Notes: generated from the letters alone by a model not told the origin. A DNA stretch of 32,554 nt from Nocardia asiatica NBRC 100129 (GCF_000308415.1 NZ_BAFS01000460.1:1-32554), one strand, 5' to 3'; counted from the stretch's first letter, positions 7,539 to 15,938 are shown. Program-made: numbers and translations.

Positions 7539-9227
7539 TCAGTACAGTCGTCGCGGTGCGCGGGCCTTCGGCCGGGGTTTCGCGCCCACCTTTCGGGCGT
7601 CCATACAGGCCTTCCAGGACAGGACACCGGCCATCGCGCGGTCGAATTTCAGGTCTTGGCGGCCGTCCTGCTTGCACAGGATGAACAGCGGCTTCCCCTC
7701 GTCATCGAGGATCTTCAGGTCCTGGCGTCCGGCGTTGCCGTAGTGCTCGATCAGGGCGTCGAGCTGCTCTGGGGTGCCGCCGAAGGTGATCGAGCCCGAG
7801 TCGATGGCTTCCAAGGTTTCGCGGATCGTGTAGGCCATCCGCTTGTACTGGTTGGTCCAGAACTCCTCGACCTGGTTGGGCCACCGCGCCGACCACGACC
7901 CCACCGTTTCGGTCCAGTGCGGAGGGTCGGCGTAGACCTTGTACACCTCGAACCGGCCCATGGTGTCTTCCATGAGCCCGGTCACCTCGTCTTCCGGAAC
8001 TTCCCAGTCCTCGACGTATTCCGGTCGCTCCCAGGAGCCCACGCACTGCTGCAGGCCAGTCGCGATGTCGGTCAACACGAGGGCTGTGCAGTCGCGGAAC
8101 CGGGCGCCGTCGAAGCCGCCGGTGACGAACGCCCGATCTGGAATCCGCTCCGGGCGCTTGAGCAGCTCGATCTTCTTCGGATCGAACGCCTGAGAACCGC
8201 TCTTACGCCACCGGTTCAGCCACACCCGCTCCAGGTACGGCCCGTCGGCGCCGGGACGATCCCACTTCGAGGCGATCTCATCGAACTGTCCCGGACCCCA
8301 CTCCCCCGCGGGCCCCGTGGCCTCCGCGATGGCGCGGATCCGCTCGTCCTTGTCGGAGAGATCCCGGTTCAGGTCATCATCGGTTCGATACAGGTAGAAC
8401 AGGTCAGGGCGATCGATTTTGCCCTCATGGATCGCCAACGCCTCGACGTGGATCTCCTCGGCCACCGACCCCTGACCTAATTGTCCCGCGGTCCCCACAT
8501 ACAGCGACCACGGATCGTCCAACGGGCGCTTCGGCAGATTTGCATCCATCGTCTGATGCGCCTGCAACTGCCGCGGCAGATACAGGCGGTGTGGCTCATC
8601 GAAGCAGTTCATCGTCGTACGGGCACCGTCACGTGACCCCGGCGAGTTCGCCAGCGCCACGGCCTTGCCGTCGGCGCGGCCGCGCGAATCCAGACGCAGG
8701 ATGCGTTCCAGACCGGAGTCGAACAGGTCCGCGTCTGGGCCCTCCTCGACGATGTACTTCAACGCGCCGTAGGCCAGTTCCTCGACCTGCTCTACCGTCA
8801 CCGCGAGCATCGGGACGTACGGCGACCGCACCGGCCGACCTACCGGGTTGCCGTACGCGTCCCAGCCGTCGAACCGTGTCGGCCCTTCCGGATGGAGTTC
8901 GCAGTACGCCAGCAGCGCCTGCTTCTCCGTCTTCGCCAAACCCTTGCGAACCGACAGTCCGACCCGCTTGAACCGACGTCGGCCCGCCCACGGATGCGGG
9001 TCCTTGACGACCAGCCCAGGGCCTCCCCCCGCGAATGCTTTCGAGACGATCCGCGGGTAGATCTCGTACGCCCGATAGATGAACGCTCGGAACTCAGGGT
9101 CGATTCGATACGGCTCGCCCTGCAACGAACCCGGCCCATAGACCGCGCGCTCCTCGATGAGGTCACAAATCCCACGGCCGAGCGTCGGCCAGGGTTCAGG
9201 ATCGGGCCCCGGAACGACGAGCAGCAT
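7539..9227 (-). CDS. Terminase large subunit
   Basis: 562 residues. The N-terminus is typical of actinophage terminases (LGRGICDLIEERAVYGPGSL). The ATPase domain shows a Walker-A-like KGLAKTE around residues 95-101 and a Walker-B-like MNCFDEPH ending near 213. The nuclease domain shows acidic residues at GGFDGARF (D373), YADPPHW (D434) and KFDRAMAG (D529), the expected RNase-H-fold triad. The enzyme pumps and cuts DNA during packaging. TAATG joins it to the small subunit. Confidence 0.92.
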   Translation of the reverse strand: MLLVVPGPDPEPWPTLGRGICDLIEERAVYGPGSLQGEPYRIDPEFRAFIYRAYEIYPRIVSKAFAGGGPGLVVKDPHPWAGRRRFKRVGLSVRKGLAKTEKQALLAYCELHPEGPTRFDGWDAYGNPVGRPVRSPYVPMLAVTVEQVEELAYGALKYIVEEGPDADLFDSGLERILRLDSRGRADGKAVALANSPGSRDGARTTMNCFDEPHRLYLPRQLQAHQTMDANLPKRPLDDPWSLYVGTAGQLGQGSVAEEIHVEALAIHEGKIDRPDLFYLYRTDDDLNRDLSDKDERIRAIAEATGPAGEWGPGQFDEIASKWDRPGADGPYLERVWLNRWRKSGSQAFDPKKIELLKRPERIPDRAFVTGGFDGARFRDCTALVLTDIATGLQQCVGSWERPEYVEDWEVPEDEVTGLMEDTMGRFEVYKVYADPPHWTETVGSWSARWPNQVEEFWTNQYKRMAYTIRETLEAIDSGSITFGGTPEQLDALIEHYGNAGRQDLKILDDEGKPLFILCKQDGRQDLKFDRAMAGVLSWKACMDARKVGAKPRPKARAPRRLY

Positions 9228-9679
9228 TACACGGCATACAGACCGGCGCGCGGATCATCCTTCGCAGCCTGCGCCGGGCCGCCCTGCGGCTGATGGCGAC
9301 GGCGGCCGCGCTCCTTCGACTGCTCGGCCGTTTCGATCGTCCATTCCAACCTGCGGCGATCGTAGGGCGTGAGCCCGAACGCTTGTCGCTGCAACCGGAT
9401 CTCCGCGGCCAACTTCTGCGAAGGCTCACGCCAGAAATCGTCCACCAGGACGGCCAGCAGGAACAGTGCATGCCGGTCCGACTCGTGATACTCGGCAGCC
9501 ATCGGCGCCGACCACAGGTCTTCCCACCACTCGAGGGTTTGCGGATGCCACCCGCCCTCGCGCGACGGAAGGTCCGGCTTGAGCACGGCGTGGTCGTCGG
9601 GAAGTTCTGTCAGGACAGCGGCAGTCGACGCCTTATTCGCGCGGGCACGAGCACTCGCGTGTTTCTTCGGTTGCGGCAT
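9227..9679 (-). CDS. Terminase small subunit
   Basis: 150 residues. The sequence has a basic N-terminus, then GWHPQTLEWWEDLWSAPMA and a helical core (ALFLLAVLVDDFWREPSQKL) ending in RLQRQAFGLTPYDRRRLEW; this set is characteristic of the small terminase of many actinobacterial siphoviruses. It recognises the packaging site and loads the large subunit. The ribosome site before its ATG is weak (GGGGTC). A 146-base gap with repeats lies upstream, a natural place for the packaging site. Confidence 0.85.
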   Translation of the reverse strand: MPQPKKHASARARANKASTAAVLTELPDDHAVLKPDLPSREGGWHPQTLEWWEDLWSAPMAAEYHESDRHALFLLAVLVDDFWREPSQKLAAEIRLQRQAFGLTPYDRRRLEWTIETAEQSKERGRRRHQPQGGPAQAAKDDPRAGLYAV

Positions 9680-9825
9680 TTCAGACCCCGTTTCGGGATG
9701 AGGGACGCACCCGTTTCGGATGCGTTGTTCCGGAACCCCTGTGACCTGGGGGAACCGTAGACGGCGGATTTAGGCTGCCCTGCCGACGCGCGCCGCGATG
9801 GGAGGGACGGGGTCCCCGCCCACCC
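9680..9825. other. Gap upstream of small terminase; candidate packaging (cos/pac) region
   Basis: There is no credible gene in these 146 bases. On the plus strand CCCGTTTCGG occurs twice (around 9688 and 9709). The palindrome TTCCGGAA lies near 9729, a CCCC/GGGG inverted pair near 9735-9755, and the odd palindrome CGGGGTCCCCG at 9808-9818 just after the HNH stop. Location between the HNH gene and terminase genes suggests cos or small-terminase binding. The cut position cannot be read from this sequence. Confidence 0.4.
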
Positions 9826-10167
9826 CTATCGTCGGCGTGCCTGGTTGCCCTCGTCGCTGGACTTCTTCGCGTGGCACGGGCGGCAAGCGGCTTGCATGTT
9901 GCTGTCGTCGTCGCTGCCACCGCGGTAGACCGGTGTCTTGTGATCCATCTGTGTGGCGGTGCCGACGCAGCGGTTCGGGTAGCGAAGCTGGCATCGGTAG
10001 CCGTCGCGCTCGAGGATGCGCAGGCGCTGCGCTCGATGCTCGGGCGAGCTGGTGCGCTTCCTGCTGTCGGTCGACCAGCCGTAGGTCGTGTGTTCGGCGC
10101 AGTAGGCGGTGTTGGTGATGCGGTTCTCGCAACCTGGCTTAGGGCATTTGCGTGGGGCTCGGGGCAT
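9826..10167 (-). CDS. HNH endonuclease next to terminase
   Basis: 113 residues from ATG 10167, coupled by TGATG to the gene before. It has an N-terminal zinc knuckle (C8, C13, C23, H26), then the HNH core: LERDGYRC (C59), C67, the D75-H76 pair, N90, and C95-x2-C98-H99. HNH proteins beside terminase genes are known to take part in DNA packaging and cos cleavage in some phages. The place directly upstream of both terminase subunits favours that role over a homing role, but the sequence alone does not decide. Confidence 0.88.
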   Translation of the reverse strand: MPRAPRKCPKPGCENRITNTAYCAEHTTYGWSTDSRKRTSSPEHRAQRLRILERDGYRCQLRYPNRCVGTATQMDHKTPVYRGGSDDDSNMQAACRPCHAKKSSDEGNQARRR

Positions 10168-10796
10168 CACATGCTCACTGCTGTGTTGGCCCAGTGGTCT
10201 CGTGTACCTGTGCGCCATGCCTTGCGTGGTTCGTTACGGGCCCTGCCGTCACGATGCTTGATCAGGGTAGGCCCATCAGTGTGGCCTACGAGGCAGGGCC
10301 ATGTGTAGGCGACTTGGTGCTTCCGGGTGAGACACCATGCTGTGATTCGCTCGTCGATGGGGCGGCTGCTGGTCGGGGCCCAGTCCAGCCAGTCCTCTAC
10401 GAGGTCGGATCGGATGGCTACCGCTACTGCATGGAGCAGGTGGTTGCAGGTGAGCCAGTGCGCACCGCGGCGGTCTGCTGCGGTGATGGCTTTAGCGATG
10501 CTGTCTTGCCACCTCACCGGGCGCCCGGTTCCCACATAGAAGCTCACGACGGGCGCTGGGGCTACAGCTAGAGCCCGCTCCGCTTCATGAGCGAACCCGG
10601 CCACTGGTTCGGCGTCGTCCTCGAGAACGGCAGCCCATTCCGACTCAACGTTTGTGGTGGCTGCCCATGCGCGGAGATGGTTGTCGTCAGCGCCGATGCT
10701 GCCGTCGTCCAGAGAAATGGTCGCCCCGATGGACTGGGCGAGTTCGGTTGCCTGGACGAGGCGAGCTACGTGGCCGACTGTGGCCCACGAGATCAT
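10167..10796 (-). CDS. Glycosyltransferase-like protein (LEDDAEP motif)
   Basis: 209 residues from ATG 10796, which overlaps the previous stop by ATGA; a GTG nine bases earlier is an alternative. Around residues 57-65 it reads VLEDDAEPV, the acidic signature of GT25-like and related transferases that bind a metal-nucleotide-sugar. The context is WAAVLEDDAEPVAGF, and the later VVSFYVGTGRP fits a small GT-A core. It ends the glycan cluster. The substrate is unknown. It could also act on a virion protein, which is inference. Confidence 0.62.
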   Translation of the reverse strand: MISWATVGHVARLVQATELAQSIGATISLDDGSIGADDNHLRAWAATTNVESEWAAVLEDDAEPVAGFAHEAERALAVAPAPVVSFYVGTGRPVRWQDSIAKAITAADRRGAHWLTCNHLLHAVAVAIRSDLVEDWLDWAPTSSRPIDERITAWCLTRKHQVAYTWPCLVGHTDGPTLIKHRDGRARNEPRKAWRTGTRDHWANTAVSM

Positions 10797-11812
10797 CGGT
10801 TGCACAGGTCAGCGAACAGTTTCTCGTACACCGGACGCTGGTTGTCCCACGACAGTTCCTTCGCCATCCGACGCGCGGTGTCCTGCGAGGCGGCGAAGAA
10901 GGTTGGATCCTGAGCGAGCTGGTCGATCTTCGCGGCCAGATCGCGGTGGCCCACTGAGTACAGCTCGACTCTGGTCTTCGCCGTGAACTCGCCACGCTTC
11001 TCGGCGGAGACCAGCCAGTCGCTGGGCAGCCATTCGTTCGGGCTGACCGCCGGCATGAGTACCGGCATCCCGGCGCCGAGCGCTTCCTGCGCTGGAAGGC
11101 AGAGCCCGCCGAACCGGCGAGGCAGCACCAGCACGTCCTGCTCGCGATAGAGGTCGACATTGTTCGGTGCGTCGCCGCTGCGGATATCCAGGTGGATATG
11201 GCGCGGGATGCGGCGAGACGCCAACAGTCCAGGGACGTAAGCGCTGTTCTGGCAGGTGATGGTCAGCGTGATCGGCGACTGCACGTAGGCGAGCGCGTCG
11301 AGGAGATCGGCAGTGCCGTTGCGGTCGTGGATGGCGGGGCGGCCGATCACATGCAGGAACCGGGCCGCCTTGGTGGTGGGCTGGCGTGCCGGGAACTTGG
11401 CCAGGTCGATCGGGACCGGGAGGAATCTCCGAGGGTCTGGGAACTCGTCGAAGTGCCACATGCTCGGCGCCGCCCACAACGTCGGCTGATCGCTGCGATC
11501 CAGAAACTCGTAGTTGGCGTGAAGGACCGTCTTCACTCCAGCGCGTTCAGCCTCCGACCAAACCGCCCGCCCATAACCGGTTTCGGCGGTGTACACGACG
11601 TCCAATCCGTCGAGCCAGGAGCGGAAGTCGCCGGCTTTGGGCAATCCCTTGATCCACGTCGAGCCCGGATACCAATCGGGGCGCAAGGGTAGTGGGTCCG
11701 CCGACGGGCAGTCGACCACCATCGTTTTCGCGGGGCGCATCACATCGTGGAACGCCTTCGTCTGCACACCGAGTCCGCGGGAGTCTGCGCGGGCGATCAG
11801 GCCGACGCGCAT
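10793..11812 (-). CDS. GT4-type glycosyltransferase
   Basis: 339 residues from ATG 11812, coupled by TGATG. The protein has the two-domain GT-B layout: an N-terminal Gly loop (LIARADSRGLGVQTKAF), and in the C-terminal domain RFLHVIGRP (about 151-159) and FGGLCLPAQEALGAGMPVLM (about 234-253), with the acidic E243 typical of retaining GT4 enzymes. It probably moves a hexose from a nucleotide sugar to a growing glycan. It is the clearest transferase of the cluster. Confidence 0.85.
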   Translation of the reverse strand: MRVGLIARADSRGLGVQTKAFHDVMRPAKTMVVDCPSADPLPLRPDWYPGSTWIKGLPKAGDFRSWLDGLDVVYTAETGYGRAVWSEAERAGVKTVLHANYEFLDRSDQPTLWAAPSMWHFDEFPDPRRFLPVPIDLAKFPARQPTTKAARFLHVIGRPAIHDRNGTADLLDALAYVQSPITLTITCQNSAYVPGLLASRRIPRHIHLDIRSGDAPNNVDLYREQDVLVLPRRFGGLCLPAQEALGAGMPVLMPAVSPNEWLPSDWLVSAEKRGEFTAKTRVELYSVGHRDLAAKIDQLAQDPTFFAASQDTARRMAKELSWDNQRPVYEKLFADLCNR

Positions 11813-12549
11813 CAGAACACCTGCCTGTCGTCGTACTTCCGCTCGCCGGCGCGCCCGTCGGTGTGGTAGCTGCGCTTCAGGTTCCCTCCCGGGTTGTAGA
11901 TGTGCAGCGCGTACTGCCGCCAGCCCGGGAGTCCGTCGACCCGGTACGCCTCGTCGACGACACCGTGCATGCGGTCCTCGATGAACGACCGCGCATCGGG
12001 ACTGAAGTGCGCGTGCATGATGCGCCGGTAGAACGCAACCGACGCGACGTGGGGACGCTGCGACCATTGAGAGGTTCGGATGAACCCTCCGTCGTCGCCG
12101 TGGATCATGTGCTGGTGCTCGGCGGGTATCCGCCCCTCGTGGTGGAGGCGGACGAGGTTGGAGTGGCCGTCGAGGATGAACCTCTTGATCAGCTCGAAAT
12201 CGATGGGCTCATCGGTAACGAGGGGCGCGTCCTGCTCGACGTACATCAACAATGAAGTGTCGATGCGGTCCAGGACCGCGCGCATCATGCCCGTCTGATG
12301 CTGGTGTTCCTCGAAGATCAGGGGCCAGACATTGCCGTATACGTGGTCCGCTCGCCACAGGGCTGCCTGGATGAATCTCTCGTAGTCGTCGCGGCGATAC
12401 CCCTGCTCGGACCGGACACCGTCGAAGGTGAGGATAATCTCCGCATCCGGCAGGTGGTGGCGGATCGAGTCCAGGGTTTCGTCCAGGATCTTCGTGTCCG
12501 GATGTGAAGGGATCGGGCTGACCGGGACGACGATCGTGACGTCACGCAC
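11812..12549 (-). CDS. GT-A type glycosyltransferase (GT2-like)
   Basis: 245 residues from GTG 12549, inside an 8-base overlap (GTGCGTGA) with the previous gene. The N-terminus VTIVVPVSPIPSHPDT, followed by helix and EIILTFDGV (TFDG at about 41-44), is the opening of GT-A nucleotide-sugar folds. LMYVEQDAPL (about 101-110) replaces the usual DxD with E-Q-D. Later His/Asp-rich segments could bind acceptor. Lack of a strict DxD leaves donor and activity uncertain. Confidence 0.7.
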   Translation of the reverse strand: MRDVTIVVPVSPIPSHPDTKILDETLDSIRHHLPDAEIILTFDGVRSEQGYRRDDYERFIQAALWRADHVYGNVWPLIFEEHQHQTGMMRAVLDRIDTSLLMYVEQDAPLVTDEPIDFELIKRFILDGHSNLVRLHHEGRIPAEHQHMIHGDDGGFIRTSQWSQRPHVASVAFYRRIMHAHFSPDARSFIEDRMHGVVDEAYRVDGLPGWRQYALHIYNPGGNLKRSYHTDGRAGERKYDDRQVF

Positions 12550-13405
12550 TGAGGGCTCCGAGATCTTCCAGATCCTTCCGCAGGGCGCGGGCCAATCCAC
12601 GTTTGTGGCCCATCCACCAGGCAGCCGCCCGGTTCGCTATCCGCGGGTAGTCGGATAGGACGTCGGTGATGTATCCCGGGAGGTCCGCGTAGTCGCGCAG
12701 GATCGGGAACGGTGCACCCGGGAACAGTCGCTCCCAATAGCCCGCGCTGTCGTAGGCCGGGGAGATGTCATCGGCGATCGGCACAGTGTGGGCTTCGAGC
12801 GCCTCGTACAGGCGGAACGAGTCCGGACTGAACGCCCCCGACGGCGCCGGCGCTACCTTCGCGCCGCACATCTGCCGCGCGTACTCCTCCGGGTGGAGCC
12901 CCTGCGTGAAACCTTCTGTAGCGGTGACGCGCTGGACATGGTTGTCGCGGGCCAGAGCCGAGAACGCTTCCACGCGGCGTGTGTGGGTGTTCTGCGCCGA
13001 CAGAAACACCTCCACCGTCCGCTCCGGCATCTCGCCGAGGTCGTTGAAGTGCGGCGGAAACCCGAGCGGGATCAGGCGGGCGGTGCCGTAGTCCTCATCG
13101 GTCCGCGGCGTTTGCACCCACCAACGAAGGTTCGGATGCTGTAGCGCCTTGATGTCGAACAGGTCTTCCTCGTCCGACGTTCGGATGGCCAGCACCCAGC
13201 GGTAGCGCGAGAGCGCTTCGCTGATCTCGTGCTCATGTCCGGCCCAGTAGCGGCCCGGCACGATCAAGACGATCCCATCGGCCTTGACGTAGGCGTCGAA
13301 GCGCTCGAACTCCAGGCCGGTCGGGTACAGCTGGTTCGCGAACAAACGGTCCAGGAGGTTCTGGTCCCATTGGTTGCCTGGGGCCAGGCGGACAACGGGG
13401 ATCAC
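12542..13405 (-). CDS. Exostosin-like (GT47-like) glycosyltransferase
   Basis: 287 residues from GTG 13405, overlapping the methyltransferase stop by GTGA. The C-terminal half has SGAFSPDSFRLYEALEAHTV (189-208) followed by PIADD, similar to the P-G-x-SxRLYEAL-x-G-xIPV signature of exostosin-like transferases. The N-terminal half carries VLIVPGRYW and FLSAQNTHTRRVEAF, as in such proteins that list a mobile sugar acceptor. The likely role is glycosyl transfer in the same pathway as its neighbours. Family assignment is by motif only. Confidence 0.66.
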   Translation of the reverse strand: MIPVVRLAPGNQWDQNLLDRLFANQLYPTGLEFERFDAYVKADGIVLIVPGRYWAGHEHEISEALSRYRWVLAIRTSDEEDLFDIKALQHPNLRWWVQTPRTDEDYGTARLIPLGFPPHFNDLGEMPERTVEVFLSAQNTHTRRVEAFSALARDNHVQRVTATEGFTQGLHPEEYARQMCGAKVAPAPSGAFSPDSFRLYEALEAHTVPIADDISPAYDSAGYWERLFPGAPFPILRDYADLPGYITDVLSDYPRIANRAAAWWMGHKRGLARALRKDLEDLGALSA

Positions 13406-14109
13406 AGCGGCTCGTACACCGTGTGCAGCTCGTGGGCGTAGTCGAGGATCGTCTCACGGTAGCCGAGGTCGATGATCCAGTTCCGGAAGTCCCGCGAGTA
13501 CTCGCCCCACTGGGCATATAGAAATTCCGGGTGGATCGACGCGAACAGGGTTGGCCGGTGATCGCGCAGCGTCCGCTCGGCGCCGCGCAGCACCTGCCAC
13601 TCACTACCCTCTACATCGAAGCAGATGACCGTCGGCGGCTTCCACTGTGCGACCACGTCGTCCAGACGGATCTGTGGGTAGTTCGCGGCTTCCAGGTACA
13701 GCTCTTTGAAGCCGTGGTCTCCGACGATCTCGCCCGTCGCGTAGTCCGGCCACGCCTGGAGTAGCCGCGCGCCATGTGTCCGTGTCTCGTTGGACGCGAA
13801 CCCGGGCCAGCACACCGGGACATGCAGGTTGTTGGCGTCCCAGATCGATTTCGTGTTCGGCCACGCCAGCGGATTTGGTTCGAACAGCGCAACCTCGGCA
13901 CCCCACGTCTGACACAGCGCCGGGAACTCGCCTTCTTCGCTGCCGCAGTAGAACACCACGTCAGTGGGCCCGATGCGATCGGCCATCGCGTCCAGGCGCT
14001 GGCGTTCCCAGCCGCCGTTGGCCAGATCCCATTCAGGCCGCGCGGCGCGGTGCTCCGGCAGCAGGATTTCCCACCGGCCGTTGACGAGCGTAGGAATCAT
14101 CTCGGTCAT
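13402..14109 (-). CDS. FkbM-family methyltransferase
   Basis: 235 residues from ATG 14109 (ATGA overlap). The SAM-binding region is DVVFYCGSEEGEFPALC (about 50-66), a variant Gly loop, followed by VALFEPNP (73-80), the acidic end of strand 2. Later TVICFDVEGSEWQVLRGAE holds the FkbM hallmark DVEGxE. FkbM enzymes methylate sugar hydroxyls in antibiotics and glycans. Its place between four transferases suggests it O-methylates the glycan they build. Confidence 0.85.
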   Translation of the reverse strand: MTEMIPTLVNGRWEILLPEHRAARPEWDLANGGWERQRLDAMADRIGPTDVVFYCGSEEGEFPALCQTWGAEVALFEPNPLAWPNTKSIWDANNLHVPVCWPGFASNETRTHGARLLQAWPDYATGEIVGDHGFKELYLEAANYPQIRLDDVVAQWKPPTVICFDVEGSEWQVLRGAERTLRDHRPTLFASIHPEFLYAQWGEYSRDFRNWIIDLGYRETILDYAHELHTVYEPL

Positions 14110-15050
14110 GCGAACACGGTTTCCAAGATCGTCTGCCACCGGTGCCGGTACGTCCCCGATGCCTTCACCATCTCATGGCCCGCACGACGGATACGTTCGC
14201 GATCCTCGTCATGCTCCAACATCCAGTCGATCTTCGAACGCAGGCCGTCGAAGTCGCCGAAGTCGAAGTACAGCAGGTGCTCGCCGTCCTTGAACCACTG
14301 CTCGAGCCCGGTGATCCTCGGGAATACCTGCGCGCCTCCGCGGCCAGCGCACTCCCAAAGTCGATCGCTCGCGTAGTAGGGGTAGTCGAAGTTCAGGCAG
14401 AGCGTGTCGCCTACAGCCACCTTCGAGTTCGCGTACAGCCGGTTCAGGTCGTCGCCGCGAACGGTGCCCGTGTCCCCGTCGCCGCCGACGTGCGTGAAGC
14501 GGGAGCCGTAAGTTTCCCTCAGCCAGTCGATCAGCTGATGGCGCCAGGGGTGCTCCGGGTGGTAGCGGCGAGAACCGACGAACACCACATCGTTGGCATG
14601 CTCTGAGGGCTGGTCCGAGATGTAGCACTCTTGGTCGTACACGCCCGCCGGCAGGAACCGACCCTTCACGCCCGTCTGCGAGTTGAACCAGTCCGCCATC
14701 AGCTTGTCGACGGTGAAGAACCAGCCGATGGACGTGTAGAACGGGTCGCACTCCAGGTCGCGTTCACGCTGTAAGCCTCGCCAGAGGTCCAGGTGGTAGG
14801 TCACTGTGGGGATGTCCACGCGGTTCAACCGTCGCAGCACCGCCTCCAACGACATCCCCGGTGTGCGCCAGGAATGGGTGTGAACGAACACCAGCATGTC
14901 CGAAAGCAGGCCCTCCTCGAGGATCTGCTCACCACGCGCCTGGCCTTCCTGGAGTCGAATTACTTCGTGGCCGATCGACTCGAGAGATTTGGCGTGGTGG
15001 CTCTCGGAGGAGTGTTCGGAATTCACGTTACCGACGAGGGTTATCCGCAC
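14106..15050 (-). CDS. CgeB-like glycosyltransferase
   Basis: 314 residues from GTG 15050. The start is in a 10-base overlap with the HNH gene. N-terminal MRITLVGNVNSEHSSESHHA is a Rossmann strand plus loop. DVVFVGSRRYHPEHPW and, in the C-terminal domain, SDRLWECAGRGGAQVF (about 228-243) followed by TGLEQWFKDGEHLLYF match the CgeB/Glyco_trans_1_2 group. This group acts on glycan or nucleotide-sugar substrates in spores, cell walls and phages. It is the first transferase in transcription order. Confidence 0.8.
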   Translation of the reverse strand: MRITLVGNVNSEHSSESHHAKSLESIGHEVIRLQEGQARGEQILEEGLLSDMLVFVHTHSWRTPGMSLEAVLRRLNRVDIPTVTYHLDLWRGLQRERDLECDPFYTSIGWFFTVDKLMADWFNSQTGVKGRFLPAGVYDQECYISDQPSEHANDVVFVGSRRYHPEHPWRHQLIDWLRETYGSRFTHVGGDGDTGTVRGDDLNRLYANSKVAVGDTLCLNFDYPYYASDRLWECAGRGGAQVFPRITGLEQWFKDGEHLLYFDFGDFDGLRSKIDWMLEHDEDRERIRRAGHEMVKASGTYRHRWQTILETVFA

Positions 15051-15679
15051 TGGCCAAAATACCGTTCCTCGGCCGCCTTACGGGCGGCGATGGCTTCTTC
15101 CTTGGTCTTGAAGTAGCCGAGTTCGATGCGCTTCGACTCCGACTGATGCGTGATGTACGCGCGCCACAACTTCGCGGGCTTGAAATAGCCGACGCCCTTG
15201 TGTCCGCTGGTGTTGGCCTTGCTCGGTGGGGTATTGAAGTTGTTGGTCGAGCGATCGACAATCCGCAGATTGGATCTACGGTTGTCCAGCTTGTCGCGGT
15301 TGATGTGGTCCGTGTCCATGCCCAGCGGCGTCTGCATCAGGTAACGGTGCATGTACATCTTGATGTAACGCTCTCCGTTCCAGTGGTTGCGAGACGCATA
15401 ACCGCTGGCGTTGAGAGACCATTTCCACTTCGCCACAGCTGCATAATCCGACTCTTCAACGAGCACATAGGTGAACTCGCTGACGTTCGGGATCAGAACT
15501 GGGATAGCTCGAGCCCCGGCTGGCACCGGAAGGTTCTCCAGCCAGGTCTTATCTGGAGATATGCGACCCGGCAACTCGGTGGTCCCGTACTTGATGTAGC
15601 GCCTGTAGTGGCGATTGCACCACTGTCGCTTCTCCGCCTCGCGGTCGCATCCCTCGGCTGAGCACGTACCCTTATCCAC
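15041..15679 (-). CDS. HNH homing-type endonuclease with AP2-like domain
   Basis: 212 residues from GTG 15679, behind GAGGAGG. It has an N-terminal zinc knuckle (C6, C11, C21, H24). The HNH core is MHRYLMQTPLGMDTDHIN with DNRRSNLRIV after it (about 111-145). A C-terminal AP2-like DNA-binding domain has SGHKGVGYFKPAKLWRA and ELGYFKTKEEAIAARK. This three-part build is that of free-standing phage homing endonucleases. It sits at the start of the glycan cluster, with a strong hairpin in its leader, so it looks like a mobile insert. Confidence 0.9.
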   Translation of the reverse strand: MDKGTCSAEGCDREAEKRQWCNRHYRRYIKYGTTELPGRISPDKTWLENLPVPAGARAIPVLIPNVSEFTYVLVEESDYAAVAKWKWSLNASGYASRNHWNGERYIKMYMHRYLMQTPLGMDTDHINRDKLDNRRSNLRIVDRSTNNFNTPPSKANTSGHKGVGYFKPAKLWRAYITHQSESKRIELGYFKTKEEAIAARKAAEERYFGQCG

Positions 15680-15706
15680 AGTGACCTCCTCAACAGGTCG
15701 CTCATG

Positions 15707-15735
15707 CCCCGGGAGTGTTAGCGCACTCGCCGGGG
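15707..15735 (-). repeat. Strong leader hairpin upstream of HNH/AP2 gene
   Basis: CCCCGG-GAGTG (15707-15717) pairs with CACTC-(G bulge)-CCGGGG (15724-15735) around the loop TTAGCG. The result is an 11-bp stem with one bulged base. It lies 28 bases before the GTG start and close to the ribosome site. There is no T tract, so it may end, process or gate translation of the endonuclease mRNA. Confidence 0.6.
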
Positions 15736-15776
15736 TCCTTGCGTATGAATTCTATTGGTGCCCACCGACAAACGAG

Positions 15777-15878
15777 CTAGCCCGCCGAGCCCGTCACGGC
15801 GCCGATGATGGCGCGCGGGATGCGGAAGTTGTCCCACGTGATGGCTTCCCAGAGGATCCCGAAGAGGAAACCGGCCAT
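15777..15878 (-). CDS. Very small hydrophobic protein (33 residues)
   Basis: The ATG at 15878 has GGAG six bases upstream. The peptide begins MAGFLFGILWEAITW and ends with IIGAVTGSAG. It is hydrophobic and could be membrane-associated. No family is recognised. It sits alone between the 101-residue protein and the HNH/AP2 gene; the good ribosome site is the main support. Confidence 0.5.
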   Translation of the reverse strand: MAGFLFGILWEAITWDNFRIPRAIIGAVTGSAG

Positions 15879-15938
15879 TATTCACTCCTGTCACAAAACA
15901 TACCGACGAAACCGGTGCGAGCTGCACCGATGCTGCAC

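Noticed and set aside
5545..7743. Long rightward open frame of 732 codons across capsid, scaffold and portal genes
   Set aside because: It lies opposite well-recognised structural genes, has no homology-like motifs, and is rich in Arg/Leu/His as expected from the reverse of high-GC coding sequence.
9808..9818. CGGGGTCCCCG palindrome as a terminator
   Set aside because: The stem is only 5 bp with a 1-base loop, and no T tract follows; it may be part of a packaging site instead.
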